In this document: positions 53,433 through 62,958 of the stretch, piece after piece
Layout: the number at the start of each line of letters is the position of its first letter
Position numbering within the stretch: the first letter of the stretch is position 1
Source of the DNA: Streptomyces sp. NBC_01471
Lineage (GTDB): Bacteria > Actinomycetota > Actinomycetes > Streptomycetales > Streptomycetaceae
Direction: 5' to 3'
Assembly (NCBI RefSeq): GCF_041438865.1
Contig: NZ_CP109451.1
Location: 62,001 to 126,000 of the forward strand
Length of the DNA stretch: 64,000 bases
Translations under genes and position numbers: made by a program
Notes under the pieces: model-generated
The model's database searches: none
The model's input: the letters and a program-made list of their open reading frames with translations, nothing else
What the model was told of the DNA's origin: nothing

Positions 53433-54911
53433 TCAGTCGGCCTGGTTGTTCGCCTGTTCGGGCAGGCAGAACATCAGCGCCCACATCAGGGCGAGGAGGC
53501 TACCGACCCACCACAACACGGTGATGAACGCATCGCGGTTGAGTCCGGCGTCGGGTGAGCCGCCGGTGGTGGCGAAGAACACCAGGGCGGTCAGCGCGGT
53601 ACCGAGGGCAATGCCCAGGTGCATGACGGTATTGAACAGGCCCGAGGCCGACCCGGCGTCCTCGTGCGGGACCCGGGCCAGCGACATGTCGGCGAGCGGG
53701 CCGCCGACCATGCCGAGGCCGAAGCCGATCAGTACCACCGGAGCGGTCGTCTCCAGCAGGGTCAGGTGCGCCTGACCTGCGTCGGCCTGAATCCCGTAAG
53801 CGGCCATCGAGGCGAGCGTGATGAGGGCTCCGGTCTGCGGCAACCGGCGTGCGAAGCGCCCGCCGCTCTTCGCCGTGACCGTCGCGCCGGCCAGCTCTCC
53901 GAGGGAGAGCAACACGAAGACCAGGGCCGCGTGGAAGGGGCTCATGCCCAGTCCGAGCTGGAGGTAGAGCGTCCAGGTCATGAAGAACAGCCCGCACAGA
54001 AGGCCGTGCATCAGCTGCGCGGCCATGCCGCCGGAGAACTGCCGGATCCGGAAGAGGGACAGGGGCACGAGCGGGGCGTTGTCCTGTTTGCGCCGCTGGT
54101 GGCCCAGGAATACGCCGAGCGCGAGCAGGCCGGCGGCGAGCAGGGCGAAGCACCACAGCGGCCAGTGACGGAGGTGTCCCTCGGTGAGCGGGAAGACGAT
54201 CAGGACGATGGCCAGTGTGGACAGCAGCATGCCGGTGAGGTCGAGCCGGTGGGCCTTCTTCACGGCCGACTCGGGGATGAACCTGCGTCCCAGGAGGATC
54301 ACGGCGACGCCGACGGGCACGTTGACCAGGAAGATCGGCCGCCACGACTGCCCGAACAGGTCGGACTCGGTCAGCAGACCGCCCATCACCGGGCCCAGGA
54401 CATTGGCGAGCGACATGACGGCCCCGTACAGACCGAACACTTTGCTGCGGTTCTGCCCTTCGAAGGTGATGTGGAGGGTGGCCAGGATCTGCGGGATCAT
54501 CAGGGCCGCTCCCACGCCCTGGACCCCGCGGGCACCGATCAGCACGCCCGGGCCGGTGGCGAATCCGCACAGCAGCGAGGCCGTGGTGAACACGACGGTG
54601 CCGATGAGCAGGATTCTGCGCCGGCCGTAGAGGTCGCCGAGGCGTCCGCCGGTGATCAGCCCGACGGCGATGGGCAGTGAATAGCCGGTGGTCAGCCACT
54701 GCACCGCGTCGGGTCCGGCGCCGGTCGACTCCTGGATCGCGGGCAGGGCGGTCAGGACGACCGACTGGTCAATCATGTCCATCAGTTCGGCGCCCAGCAG
54801 CACCAAGAGGGCGATCCAGGCAGTCAGGCCCATCTTCGACAGGCCAGGTGTGGGGTGGGTTGGGGGCTGGGTGGTGTGCTGTGGCTCGTTGTCGAGCGCG
54901 GAGGAAGACAC
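53433..54911 (-). CDS. DHA2-type MFS drug transporter
   Basis: A 492-residue, 14-helix transporter: LLGAELMDMIDQSVVLTALP, WLTTGYSLPIAVGLITGGRL, GDLYGRRRILLIGTVVF, GARGVQGVGAALMIPQILAT, ANVLGPVMGGLLTE (motif C), RPIFLVNVPVGVAVILLGRR. It belongs to the EmrB/QacA drug-export group. GTG 54911 with GGAG upstream is chosen; the frame extends to 55082 without protein-like sequence. No regulator adjoins it. Confidence 0.92.
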   Translation of the reverse strand: MSSSALDNEPQHTTQPPTHPTPGLSKMGLTAWIALLVLLGAELMDMIDQSVVLTALPAIQESTGAGPDAVQWLTTGYSLPIAVGLITGGRLGDLYGRRRILLIGTVVFTTASLLCGFATGPGVLIGARGVQGVGAALMIPQILATLHITFEGQNRSKVFGLYGAVMSLANVLGPVMGGLLTESDLFGQSWRPIFLVNVPVGVAVILLGRRFIPESAVKKAHRLDLTGMLLSTLAIVLIVFPLTEGHLRHWPLWCFALLAAGLLALGVFLGHQRRKQDNAPLVPLSLFRIRQFSGGMAAQLMHGLLCGLFFMTWTLYLQLGLGMSPFHAALVFVLLSLGELAGATVTAKSGGRFARRLPQTGALITLASMAAYGIQADAGQAHLTLLETTAPVVLIGFGLGMVGGPLADMSLARVPHEDAGSASGLFNTVMHLGIALGTALTALVFFATTGGSPDAGLNRDAFITVLWWVGSLLALMWALMFCLPEQANNQAD

Positions 54912-55331
54912 GACGGGAAGCTCCTGATCCAAAGGAATCGGGGAGCCCTGCCGACAGCCGCACCCGGGCCGGAAAACACGAGACCCGGGGGCAGACGGCA
55001 GAGCTGCACCCGGGAAAGAACTGCGGGAAGGGGTGACGCAACTCAGGCCAGCGCGGCGTCCGCTCCCGGACACGTGCGACAACTCAGCACGCGGGGAACA
55101 CGGACGACTACATGGCCTGGTTAATAGGACGTCACCTCAAGATCGACACAGAAGGAACAGGAAATCCGGTCACTGCCACCGGCAATTCGGCACAGCGGCC
55201 CGTTCACGGTACTCCACCCCGGGCCCCCGCCGCACACCGGATACCGGATACCGACGGATTCCCCCCGCCCCCCCGCCCCCCGCCAGGTCCGCATCCGGCG
55301 GGGGGATGACCCGTTCATCCCGACGCGAACT
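54912..55331. other. intergenic between DHA2 pump and broken MFS gene
   Basis: Contains a C-rich run (55262-55282). TGACGTCC/TATTAA near 55120-55135 might be a promoter for the pump. No gene seen. Confidence 0.3.
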
Positions 55332-55359
55332 GAGGCAGGGGTTCAGAGGCAGGGGTTCA
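55332..55359. repeat. 14-bp tandem duplication at a stop codon
   Basis: GAGGCAGGGGTTCA twice in a row; the second copy supplies the TGA of the broken MFS gene on the minus strand. Confidence 0.85.
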
Positions 55360-56147
55360 AGGGAGCCGTGACCGGGATTGCTCCGGACCCGGACCGGTCC
55401 GTCGCAGCCGCAGGGCGATCAACGCCGTGAGCACGAAGACCGTGGCCTCGTAGACCATGGCGTGGCCGAACGCCGCTCCCCCGGCTGCCAGTACAGGCAG
55501 GGCGGCCCGGCGCCCGGGCCCGGTGCCGACGAGCGGCGCGAGGGCCAGGGCGGTACCCGCCAGGACGAGCGCCGCGGCCGTCAGCACGGCCGGGCCCAGG
55601 AGACGGGAGAGGGCCGGGGCGGCACGGCTGCCCAGGACGGCCGCGGCGGCGAACGGGGCAGACATCAGCGCGGCGGACAGCGCCGGATATCCCAGGGCGG
55701 ACTGCAGGTGCAGGAACAGCAGATACGTGAACGACGGCACTCCGGCTTTGAAGACGAACACCAGCAACACGCCCCACCGGGCGGTCTCATCCCGCAGGAC
55801 CGACGGGTGGATCAGAGGGTCCGGCCGGCGTCGGAAGGTGAGGGTGAAGCCCGTGAGGGCCGCTGCGGCCAGCGCGAAGGAGGCCCACGTCCACCAGGGC
55901 CGGCCCGCGTCCCTGCCCAGCGCGCAGGGCAGGACCAGCGCACCGAAGCCGATCCCAGCCGGGCGGCGGTGACGAGCAGGCACGCGTACGCCAGGGTGTA
56001 CCCGGCCAGCATGAGCTGCACCGCGCCGGGGCCCGCGCCCAGGCCGGACTGGATGGCCGGAGCGGCGATCTGCGCGATCGTGACATTGAGCAGCTGCACG
56101 AAGGTCGCACTCAGCACCACCGGCAGCAGGAACCGACCGCCGGTCAC
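55357..56147 (-). pseudogene. MFS transporter with large internal deletion
   Basis: The N-terminus TGGRFLLPVVLSATFVQLLN, VTIAQIAAPAIQSGLGAGPG and LAGYTLAYACLLVTAARLG gives helices 1-2 of a DHA2-type pump. The frame then shifts to IGFGALVLPCALGRDAG, WASFALAAAALTGFTLTFRR and further helices up to the stop at 55357. Several central helices are missing. The GTG start overlaps the hydrolase stop in GTGA, so the genes were coupled. Confidence 0.8.
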
Positions 56148-56998
56148 CGGACCAGGGCCTCGGCGAGTTCCCGCGGCCGGGCGGCGAACGGGCTGTGGCT
56201 GCTCGGCAGGGTGTGGACGGTGAACGGCTCGCCCGGCATGGCCCGGTCGGCCTCCGCGATCATCAGGTCCTGTGCGGCCGGCGCCAGCGCCCGGTCCTGC
56301 GCGCAGCGCAGGAAGGTGCGTGGAATGCGGCCCCACCGCCCCGCGGTCAGGGTGACCGGGGTTGTCGGGATGGCCAGTGGCAGGTCGGGGCTGAGCGCGG
56401 AGCGCCAGCGGTCGAAGCGGTCGACGGGCGTGTCGTGGTAGTGGGTCTGCCGTAGCTCCTCGACGTAAGCGGGGTCCGGCGAGAGCGGGTTGATGCGTAC
56501 GGCGCCCAGTGCCCCGGGATCACCGAGGTTGAGGCTCTGTCCCCGTGCGGTGGCGTTCTCGGGGGCGCTGAGGTAGTCGAAGAACCGGGGGCGGCCGGCG
56601 GGGACGAACGCGGAGAGGTAGACGATGCGGTCGACCAGCTCGGGGGCGCGCTCCGCGGCCAGCGACGCGGGTCCGCCGCCCGCGCTGTGGGAGACGAGCA
56701 CGACACGGCCGTAGCGGCGGACCCGGCGCAGCGCGTCCAGGACGGCATCGGCGCAGTCGTCCATCGTCACGGCGGCGAGCTGCGACTTCTCGGTCAGCAG
56801 ATCGGGCTGACCAGGCAGCAGGTACCCGCTGGGCAGGGGGACATCGAAGCCGTGCCCGGGCATGTCGACAGCCAGGCTCGCGGCGCCGAGACCGGTGAGT
56901 GCGCGCTGCGTCGCCGCCCACTGCCACGAGCCCTGCCAGGCGCCGTGGACCAGGACGAGGACGGTGTCGTTCACATCGGTGTTCGGGGAGATCGTCAT
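56144..56998 (-). CDS. alpha/beta hydrolase
   Basis: A 284-residue esterase-like protein: LVLVHGAWQGSWQWAATQRA (oxyanion), SLAVDMPGHGFDVPLPSGYL, nucleophile VVLVSHSAGGGPASLAAERA, IVYLSAFVPAGRPRFFDYLS, His in LPSSHSPFAARPRELAEAL. This resembles the plant methylesterase/salicylate-binding group. ATG 56998 is chosen; ATG 57007 is possible. The frame running to 57910 is a shadow of the LysR gene. Divergent from LysR and coupled to the broken MFS gene. Confidence 0.9.
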   Translation of the reverse strand: MTISPNTDVNDTVLVLVHGAWQGSWQWAATQRALTGLGAASLAVDMPGHGFDVPLPSGYLLPGQPDLLTEKSQLAAVTMDDCADAVLDALRRVRRYGRVVLVSHSAGGGPASLAAERAPELVDRIVYLSAFVPAGRPRFFDYLSAPENATARGQSLNLGDPGALGAVRINPLSPDPAYVEELRQTHYHDTPVDRFDRWRSALSPDLPLAIPTTPVTLTAGRWGRIPRTFLRCAQDRALAPAAQDLMIAEADRAMPGEPFTVHTLPSSHSPFAARPRELAEALVR

Positions 56999-57061
56999 GG
57001 CTGCCATCCCAGTCGGCGACGGCCGCGTCATCCAGCAGAAGATATGGCACGCTGGGTAGCG

Positions 57062-57076
57062 ATACTTTTTGGGTAT
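57062..57076. promoter_or_regulatory. LysR box
   Basis: ATAC-N7-GTAT, containing T-N11-A with dyad symmetry, in the 90-bp LysR/hydrolase gap. Confidence 0.65.
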
Positions 57077-57088
57077 GAAGGGGTGGTC

Positions 57089-58015
57089 ATGGAGGCGCGG
57101 CATCTGCGGTACGCGCTCACCCTCGCCGAGCACGGACACTTCGGCCGGGCGGCCCACGCGCTGGGCATCGCGCAGCCCCCGCTCTCGAAACAGATCGCCG
57201 ACCTGGAGCGCGAAATGGGAGCCCGGCTGTTCGACCGCACGCGCCAGGGTGTGTTCCCGACTGCAGCCGGCCAGGCGTTCCTCGCCCGGGCGCGGCGGGC
57301 GCTGGAGGAAATGACGGCGGCCACAGTGGACGCCGGCCGGGCGGCACGCGGCGAAACGGGGCGGCTGCGCCTGGGGTTCATCGCCTCCGCGTTGCTCAAC
57401 CCGCTGCCGGACGTCCTGAGCCGGTTCGGCCGCGAACGTCCCGATGTAAGGCTGGAGTTGCACGAGATGTCGTCCAGCCGCAGCGCGGCCACCCTCATCT
57501 CGGGCGAACTGGATGTGGCCGTCACCCTCGGACCGCCACGGGGCGCCGGGGCCGAGCACCTGGTGTCCGTCCCGGTCGGGCACGACCACCTGATCGCCGT
57601 CGTCAGCAGCACGCACCCCTACGCAGGTCAGACGTCGGTGAGCGTGGACCAGGTGCGGCGGCAACCGCTGATCGTGGCCGCCGGGGAGGACGAGCCCGCG
57701 GTGACCGCCGGGCTGCGCACCCTGCTGGGCGACGACGCGGTGGACGGTGCGTCCGTCGCCAGGGACGTGCACACGATCATCGGCCTGGCCGCCTGCGGGG
57801 TCGGCGTGGGCCTCGGGCCCTCCCGCATGCTGTCGGCCCCGCGCCCGGGCACCCGGTTCTGCGAGGTGACCCCGCGCACGGCACTGCCCGAACTGATCCT
57901 GTCCTTCCACGGCCAGGACCGCTCCCCCGTGCTGGGCGCCTTCCTCGACACCGTCCGCCGGAACTGCCCAGACGTCGGTGCCGCGCTCGACCGGCGGTTG
58001 GGCCGCGCATGGTGA
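57089..58015 (+). CDS. LysR-family regulator
   Basis: A 308-residue protein: MEARHLRYALTLAEHGHFGR, AAHALGIAQPPLSKQIADLE, REMGARLFDRTRQGVFPTAA (HTH and linker), then the periplasmic-binding-like sensor (LRLGFIASALLNPLPDVLSR, LISGELDVAVTLGPP). ATG 57089. Divergent from the hydrolase/MFS operon, with a T-N11-A box between. Confidence 0.94.
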   Translation: MEARHLRYALTLAEHGHFGRAAHALGIAQPPLSKQIADLEREMGARLFDRTRQGVFPTAAGQAFLARARRALEEMTAATVDAGRAARGETGRLRLGFIASALLNPLPDVLSRFGRERPDVRLELHEMSSSRSAATLISGELDVAVTLGPPRGAGAEHLVSVPVGHDHLIAVVSSTHPYAGQTSVSVDQVRRQPLIVAAGEDEPAVTAGLRTLLGDDAVDGASVARDVHTIIGLAACGVGVGLGPSRMLSAPRPGTRFCEVTPRTALPELILSFHGQDRSPVLGAFLDTVRRNCPDVGAALDRRLGRAW

Positions 58016-58091
58016 TCGGGTTCGGTTCCGTCAGCCGCCCCGCCCCCTGACGGTTCGTAGTCATACAGACCGACGCATCATGGCTTCCACG

Positions 58092-58181
58092 GGTCCGGCG
58101 GTGGTTGGCCCATCGTCGTCCACGGACCGGATCGGCCGGCATCAACGGCTCGATCCGGTCCCACATCGCATCGGTGATCAC
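58092..58181 (-). pseudogene. IS5-family transposase N-terminal scrap
   Basis: MITDAMWDRIEPLMPADPVR, GRRWANHRRT is the start of an IS5-type transposase. Similarity ends after 30 residues. Confidence 0.65.
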
Positions 58182-58235
58182 TCACCGCACGCACCGGACG
58201 CCGCTCCTTGACGGGCAACGGTGCCTGCCGCAGCA

Positions 58236-59651
58236 CTAGTTGTCCACGCCGTCCATGTTGTCCATCTTGAGCTGGAAGGCTTCGAGGTGGAGTGTCTTAC
58301 CCGTGACCCCGACACTGATCCAATTACCCGGGCCACCCGGGTCGTCACACTGCTTTCCCAGCCACTGGTCCCTCTCGATGAAGGCGTTGCCGCAGATGAC
58401 GCCGTCACTGAGGCTCATGGTGAACTGGTCCATCTGAAGGGCCTTGCCGGGGGTTCCTACCGTCAGGTCCTTCTTCTCCGCGGCGGAGCTCCATGAAGGC
58501 GGGAAACCGACCGTCTCCATGAACGCGTTGCCCGATGTGGCTCTGCTGCCGGACACGGCGATGTTGACGGCCTCGATGGAGCGGCCCTCGTTCTGCGTGC
58601 CGGCTATGCCGCCGTCGCACACCGAGTGCTGCCAGCCGATGTCGGCCACGTAGGCCCGGTAACAGACGTGCCGGCCTGGGTCCCTCTCGTTCAGCTTGGT
58701 GACAGCGACCGACGCGGTGTCCGGCTTGGGCTTCGCCTTCGGCTTGGGCTTTGCCTTCGGCTCGGCCGGCGCTCCACCACCGCCTCCGGCCTCGGCCTGC
58801 GTCTCGGTCGGTGACGGGGACGGCGTATCGCTGGGTGTCGGGGGCGCTGAGGTGGGCGGCGGAGGGAGGGCGGTGACGGCGGGCTGCGAGGCCTGCGGGG
58901 TGGCCCGGCTGGTGACCGCGGCTGCCTTGGTGAACCAGAGGACAAGGAAGATGACGGCGAGAGTGATCAGCAGGGTGAGAAGCGTGGCGAGCCAGCGGGG
59001 GAGGAATCCGCGCTGGATGTACGTGCCGTCGATGTCGAGGGGCGTGGTGCCGGAACGGCGTACGGCCAGGCGGTAGGGCCGCTGCTGTTTGTGGCCGAAC
59101 CAGATGAGCCGGCGGGGTCTGAGCGTCGCGTTGACGAAGGCGGCGCGCCCCGGCTCGATCTGGACGTTGGCGGGGTGGACGTCGTACGAGAGTTCGTCGC
59201 CGTTGTCGTTCCCCGTGATGGAGGCGGTGAGCGTGGTGTTGCCGACGTTGTCGATGGCGAGCTTGGGCCGTCCCCGGAAACGTCCTTTGACGGTGTGCGG
59301 GACGAGTTCGGCCCGTATCTCGGTGAACGGCGTGATGGTGAGGTTGCCCTCGGGGACCGTGGTCGCCTCGGGGTGCTCCGTCGGAATGATCTGCACGGCG
59401 TACGGGTTGGGCCCGGCGGTGGCGTCCGGGGTACGCGGCGGCGCGAAGGTGAGTTGGACGGTTCCGGTGGTGCCCGGGTAGAGCCGGAGGATCGGCGGCT
59501 CCACAGTGACGTAGGGCGCGATCTCGCCGACGGGGACGAAGCGGTATTCGTCAACCACGTCGCCGGTGTTGCGAAGCCGTAGTTGTACGGTGGCTGCACT
59601 GCCCGCGTCTACGGTGGTTGACGCCGGCTCAAGGGAAGTCCATAGGCTCAC
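58236..59651 (-). CDS. membrane protein with Ig-like head and ChW-type C-terminus
   Basis: A 471-residue protein. Residues 1-210 form beta-rich domains (SAATVQLRLRNTGDVVDEYR, FVPVGEIAPYVTVEPPILRL). One membrane helix (LATLLTLLITLAVIFLVLWF) lies near 220-240. A Pro/Thr/Ser-rich then Lys-Pro-rich linker follows. The last 140 residues contain ChW-like units: DIGWQHSVCDGGIAGTQNEG then RSIEAVNIAVSG. ChW repeats, known mostly from clostridial surface proteins, have G-W and a following R-x-E-A motif. The head has no signal peptide and is probably cytoplasmic, with the ChW region outside. No partner gene is evident. Confidence 0.8.
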   Translation of the reverse strand: MSLWTSLEPASTTVDAGSAATVQLRLRNTGDVVDEYRFVPVGEIAPYVTVEPPILRLYPGTTGTVQLTFAPPRTPDATAGPNPYAVQIIPTEHPEATTVPEGNLTITPFTEIRAELVPHTVKGRFRGRPKLAIDNVGNTTLTASITGNDNGDELSYDVHPANVQIEPGRAAFVNATLRPRRLIWFGHKQQRPYRLAVRRSGTTPLDIDGTYIQRGFLPRWLATLLTLLITLAVIFLVLWFTKAAAVTSRATPQASQPAVTALPPPPTSAPPTPSDTPSPSPTETQAEAGGGGGAPAEPKAKPKPKAKPKPDTASVAVTKLNERDPGRHVCYRAYVADIGWQHSVCDGGIAGTQNEGRSIEAVNIAVSGSRATSGNAFMETVGFPPSWSSAAEKKDLTVGTPGKALQMDQFTMSLSDGVICGNAFIERDQWLGKQCDDPGGPGNWISVGVTGKTLHLEAFQLKMDNMDGVDN

Positions 59652-59774
59652 TGTACGAGACTACCGGCAGAGCAGGTGTCCGGTCAGCCGGCCAGGGGAC
59701 ACGGTCCGAGTCCCGGCAGACCTGCCCGGCTGTCCTCAAGGCGCGGCAGCACTGCCCTTCTCCCTTCCGGCAGG

Positions 59775-60336
59775 CCCGTTGATCAGAACATCGCTGCCTT
59801 CGGGGGCGACCCGACCCACGTGACCGTCTTCGGCCAGTCGGCCCGCGCGGTCGCCGCTCGAACGCCCCGGCCCGGCATACACCCCCGAGACCCTCGCCGT
59901 CGTGGCGGCAGTCCTTGCCCCCACCCGCGGCGACGACGTCCTGGACCACTTCCGCGGCCGGAGCCACACCCCCTACGAGGCGCTCGCAGACCTGACCACC
60001 GCCGCCGTGTTCCACGAACCGGCCCTCGCGACCTACCGGAGCCTCGCCGCACCGGACAGCACCGCCTACGCCTACAGCTTCGCCCGCGTCTCCCCCGGAA
60101 ACCAGCGCTCGGGCATGCTCGCCCACCACATGGCCGAACTGCCCTACCTGTTCGGCCCGATCACGCCCGGCGACGAATACGACCCCACCTACGCCACCAT
60201 CAGCGACGCCATCCAGCACGCGTGGACCGAGTTCGCCCGCACCGGCACCCCACGCACCCCCGACGGCACACCCTGGCCGCCGTGCCAACACACCGACCAT
60301 GCCACCGAAGGGAGGCGCCCCGCGGAGCTCCCCTGA
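59775..60336 (+). pseudogene. type B carboxylesterase remnant
   Basis: NIAAFGGDPTHVTVFGQSAR holds the nucleophile elbow (G-Q-S-A, usual G-E-S-A). A large deletion and frame change follow, then FHEPALATYRSLAAPDSTAY, YSFARVSPGNQRSGMLAHHM, AELPYLFGPITPG and AWTEFARTGTPRTPDGTPWP from the C-terminal third of the enzyme. Both N-terminus and middle are lost. Confidence 0.8.
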
Positions 60337-60445
60337 CAACCAACTCGGTGGCAGCAGGTCAGCGCGCAGCGACCGGCTGACTTCGCTGTCAACGGACAAC
60401 TGTCCTCCGACGTCCGATCGAGGCGTTTGACAGCGGACCACGTGG

Positions 60446-61294
60446 CTACTGGCGAAGGCCTGGGGTGTGCCGGTCATCCAGGGGCGGTGGGAGGCAGAGC
60501 AGCGCGAGGCGGGCGGCGTCCGTGCTGCCGGGCTCCGCGGTGCCGACGAGCAGGCTCTGGCCCGGTGCGTCCTGCACCTCGAACGTCTGGTACGAGAGCG
60601 TCATCCGGCCCGCCGCGGGATGCTGGAAGGTCTTGAACCGGCTGCCCAGCCGACCGACCTCCTGGCGCGCCCACAGTTCCGTGAACTCTTCGCTCCCGAT
60701 GAGGAGTTCGTCGATCAGAGCCGCGGTCCGCGGATCGTGACGCTCATGGCCGTAGGCGAGCCGCAGCCCGGCGACGGTGTCGCGTGCCACGTCGTCCCAG
60801 TCCACGAACAGAGTGCGTGCGGCAGGGTCGCAGAAGAGGGAGCGGACCATGTGTCGCGGGTCCGCCAGCGGTGACAACAGCGCGGCGGCCGGCGCGTTCG
60901 ACGCGAGAACGTCCAGGCGGCGGTTGACGACATAGGCGACCGCTGCGGGGAACGCGTCCATCAGCCGCCGCAGCTGGGGAGCCACCTGCTCCCCGACGAT
61001 GTCGAGGACTTCGTTCCTCGGCACCAGGCCGGCCAGGCGGTAGGCGTGCCAGCAGGCGTCGGAGTCCAGGCTCAGGGCCCGTGCCAGTGCGTCGATGACC
61101 TGGCCGGAGGGGTGCCGTTCGCGGCCCTGTTCCAGACGGGCGTAGTAGTCGGCGCTGACCCCGGCCAGCACGGCGACCTCCTCGCGCCGCAGCCCGCTGA
61201 CGCGGCGGCCCGTGGAGTGGGGAAGTCCCACATCATGCGGACTGACCCGGGAACGGCGTGCCAGCAGGAATTCGCCCAGTTCGTTGCCGCTCAT
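60446..61294 (-). CDS. XRE regulator with MmyB-like ligand domain
   Basis: A 282-residue protein: GEFLLARRSRVSPHDVGLPH, GLRREEVAVLAGVSADYYAR, LEQGRERHPSGQVIDALARA (HTH), then an MmyB-like sensor (LRRLMDAFPAAVAYVVNRRL, DVLASNAPAAALLSPLADPR, QHPAAGRMTLSYQTFEVQDA). Same architecture as the gene at 38470. Start ATG 61294. Divergent from an SDR gene. Confidence 0.93.
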   Translation of the reverse strand: MSGNELGEFLLARRSRVSPHDVGLPHSTGRRVSGLRREEVAVLAGVSADYYARLEQGRERHPSGQVIDALARALSLDSDACWHAYRLAGLVPRNEVLDIVGEQVAPQLRRLMDAFPAAVAYVVNRRLDVLASNAPAAALLSPLADPRHMVRSLFCDPAARTLFVDWDDVARDTVAGLRLAYGHERHDPRTAALIDELLIGSEEFTELWARQEVGRLGSRFKTFQHPAAGRMTLSYQTFEVQDAPGQSLLVGTAEPGSTDAARLALLCLPPPLDDRHTPGLRQ

Positions 61295-61430
61295 ACCGAA
61301 AGCCTACGCGGCACTTCCCAGGAGTACGGCACCCAGGAAGCCACCTCCTGCCACCCGCACAGGGTCGGGTCCATGCTGGCGGAACCGGAAGGTCCGCCGT
61401 AGAGGCCGCCGGACTGACGAAGGAACGAAC

Positions 61431-62174
61431 ATGACGCGCACGCCCACCACGGCCGCCCCGAAAGTTGTCCTGATCACCGGGGCCAGCAGTGGCATCGGCG
61501 AGGCCACCGCCCGACGACTCGCCGCAGCCGGCCATCACGTGGTTCTGGGCGCCCGCCGCGCTGAGCGCTTGGCCGCCCTCGCCAAGGAAATCGAAGCCGG
61601 TGGCGGCAACGCCCTGGCGCACACGCTGGACGTGACCGACCCGCTCAGCACGCGGTCCTTCGTCGACGCCGCCCACAACCGGTACGGCCGCGTCGACGTC
61701 CTGGTCAACAACGCCGGAGTCATGCCCCTCTCGCGCCTGGACGCGCTGCGGACCGAGGAATGGGACCGCATGATCGACGTCAACCTGCGCGGAGTCCTGC
61801 ACGGCATCGCCGCCGTCCTGCCGATCATGACTGCCCAGGGCGCAGGCCACATCGTGAACATCGCCTCCGTGTCAGGGCTGCGGGTCGACCCGACCGCCGC
61901 CGTCTACAGCGCCACCAAACACGCGGTCCGCGCCCTGTCGGAGGGACTGCGCCAGGAAAGCCAGGACCTGCGGGTCACCGTGATCAGCCCCGGCCTGACC
62001 CGAAGCGAACTGACCGACACCATCGGCCACCAGGACACCAAGGACGCTGTCACGGGCCAGATGTCCATCGCGATCCCCGCCGCCGCGATCGGCGAAGCGA
62101 TCCACTACGCCATCACCCAGCCCGCGGAAGTGGACGTGAACGAACTCGTCATCCGCCCCACGGCCCAAGGATGA
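61431..62174 (+). CDS. SDR-family oxidoreductase
   Basis: A 247-residue classical SDR: VVLITGASSGIGEATARRLA, VVLGARRAERLAALAKEIEA (NADP-type R-R), VLVNNAGVMPLSRLDALRTE, IVNIASVSGLRVDPTAAVYS with catalytic YSATK, VTVISPGLTRSELTDTIGHQ. ATG 61431 follows GAAGGAACGAAC. Divergent from the MmyB-type regulator, its likely controller. Confidence 0.92.
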   Translation: MTRTPTTAAPKVVLITGASSGIGEATARRLAAAGHHVVLGARRAERLAALAKEIEAGGGNALAHTLDVTDPLSTRSFVDAAHNRYGRVDVLVNNAGVMPLSRLDALRTEEWDRMIDVNLRGVLHGIAAVLPIMTAQGAGHIVNIASVSGLRVDPTAAVYSATKHAVRALSEGLRQESQDLRVTVISPGLTRSELTDTIGHQDTKDAVTGQMSIAIPAAAIGEAIHYAITQPAEVDVNELVIRPTAQG

Positions 62175-62958
62175 GCAGGCTTCCAGGTACAGAAAGGCTG
62201 CCCTCATGGTGTACGAGGACCAGGTGCACACCTGGGTCGAGGGGTATCCGCGGGCGTGGACCGGCAACAGCAAGAAGGCCCACGACTGGATCGGATGGCG
62301 GAGGACAACCGACCCGGGAGGCCGGAGGTCCTCACGGCCGCTATCAACACTTCGTGATCGAGACCTTGGGGCATCACTCCAGTGTCTGAGTCAATTCGCT
62401 GCGAGTTGAGGTGTGTACGACCCGGCCGCGTGCTCCGTTGACGAGGGGTGGGTACGGCGGGGCGTGGCCGCACTCGACATGTGAGCGCTCTGCGTCTTTG
62501 GCGGTGAAGCCGGGCCACCCTAACGGGGTAATGCCCGACAGATCACGGGACAGTACATTAGGAATGGCAACGAAGAAGACAAGTGACTGAGCTTCAGGTA
62601 TTCCGATGTCCGAGCGCCCGACGCGGTTTGTCCAGTACCAGTAACAGAATCGCGAAGAGGGGCCGACACGGCCGCTTCTGTTTCCCGACATGCCCGGCTG
62701 CGGAAACACGTAGCTGGATGACGATCGGCGTCGTGTCGGCCACGACCCGGCGAGCGGTCCGCCAGACGTTCTTCTTCCGCTCCCCACGTGCGCGGCCGAC
62801 TTCAGGTCCGCCGGTATCCCTCGACGCGCCCGCTCTCTCGACTTTCATCCGTTTCGGCCGACGAGCCGGCGCACCACCCCCTCGTGCCCCAACCGCGCCA
62901 AAGCGGCACGGGGCACACCGCCACTGCCACCACTCCACCTCACCAAAGGAGTTGACCC
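62175..62958. other. gene-poor stretch
   Basis: Nearly 800 bp without a supportable gene. A short plus frame from 62206 (MVYEDQVHTWVEGYPRAWTG) and a minus frame to 62374 are open but unrecognised. Confidence 0.35.

Noticed and set aside
56144..57910. 588-codon hydrolase extending over the LysR gene
   Set aside because: The extension is antisense to LysR; the hydrolase domain starts at 56998.
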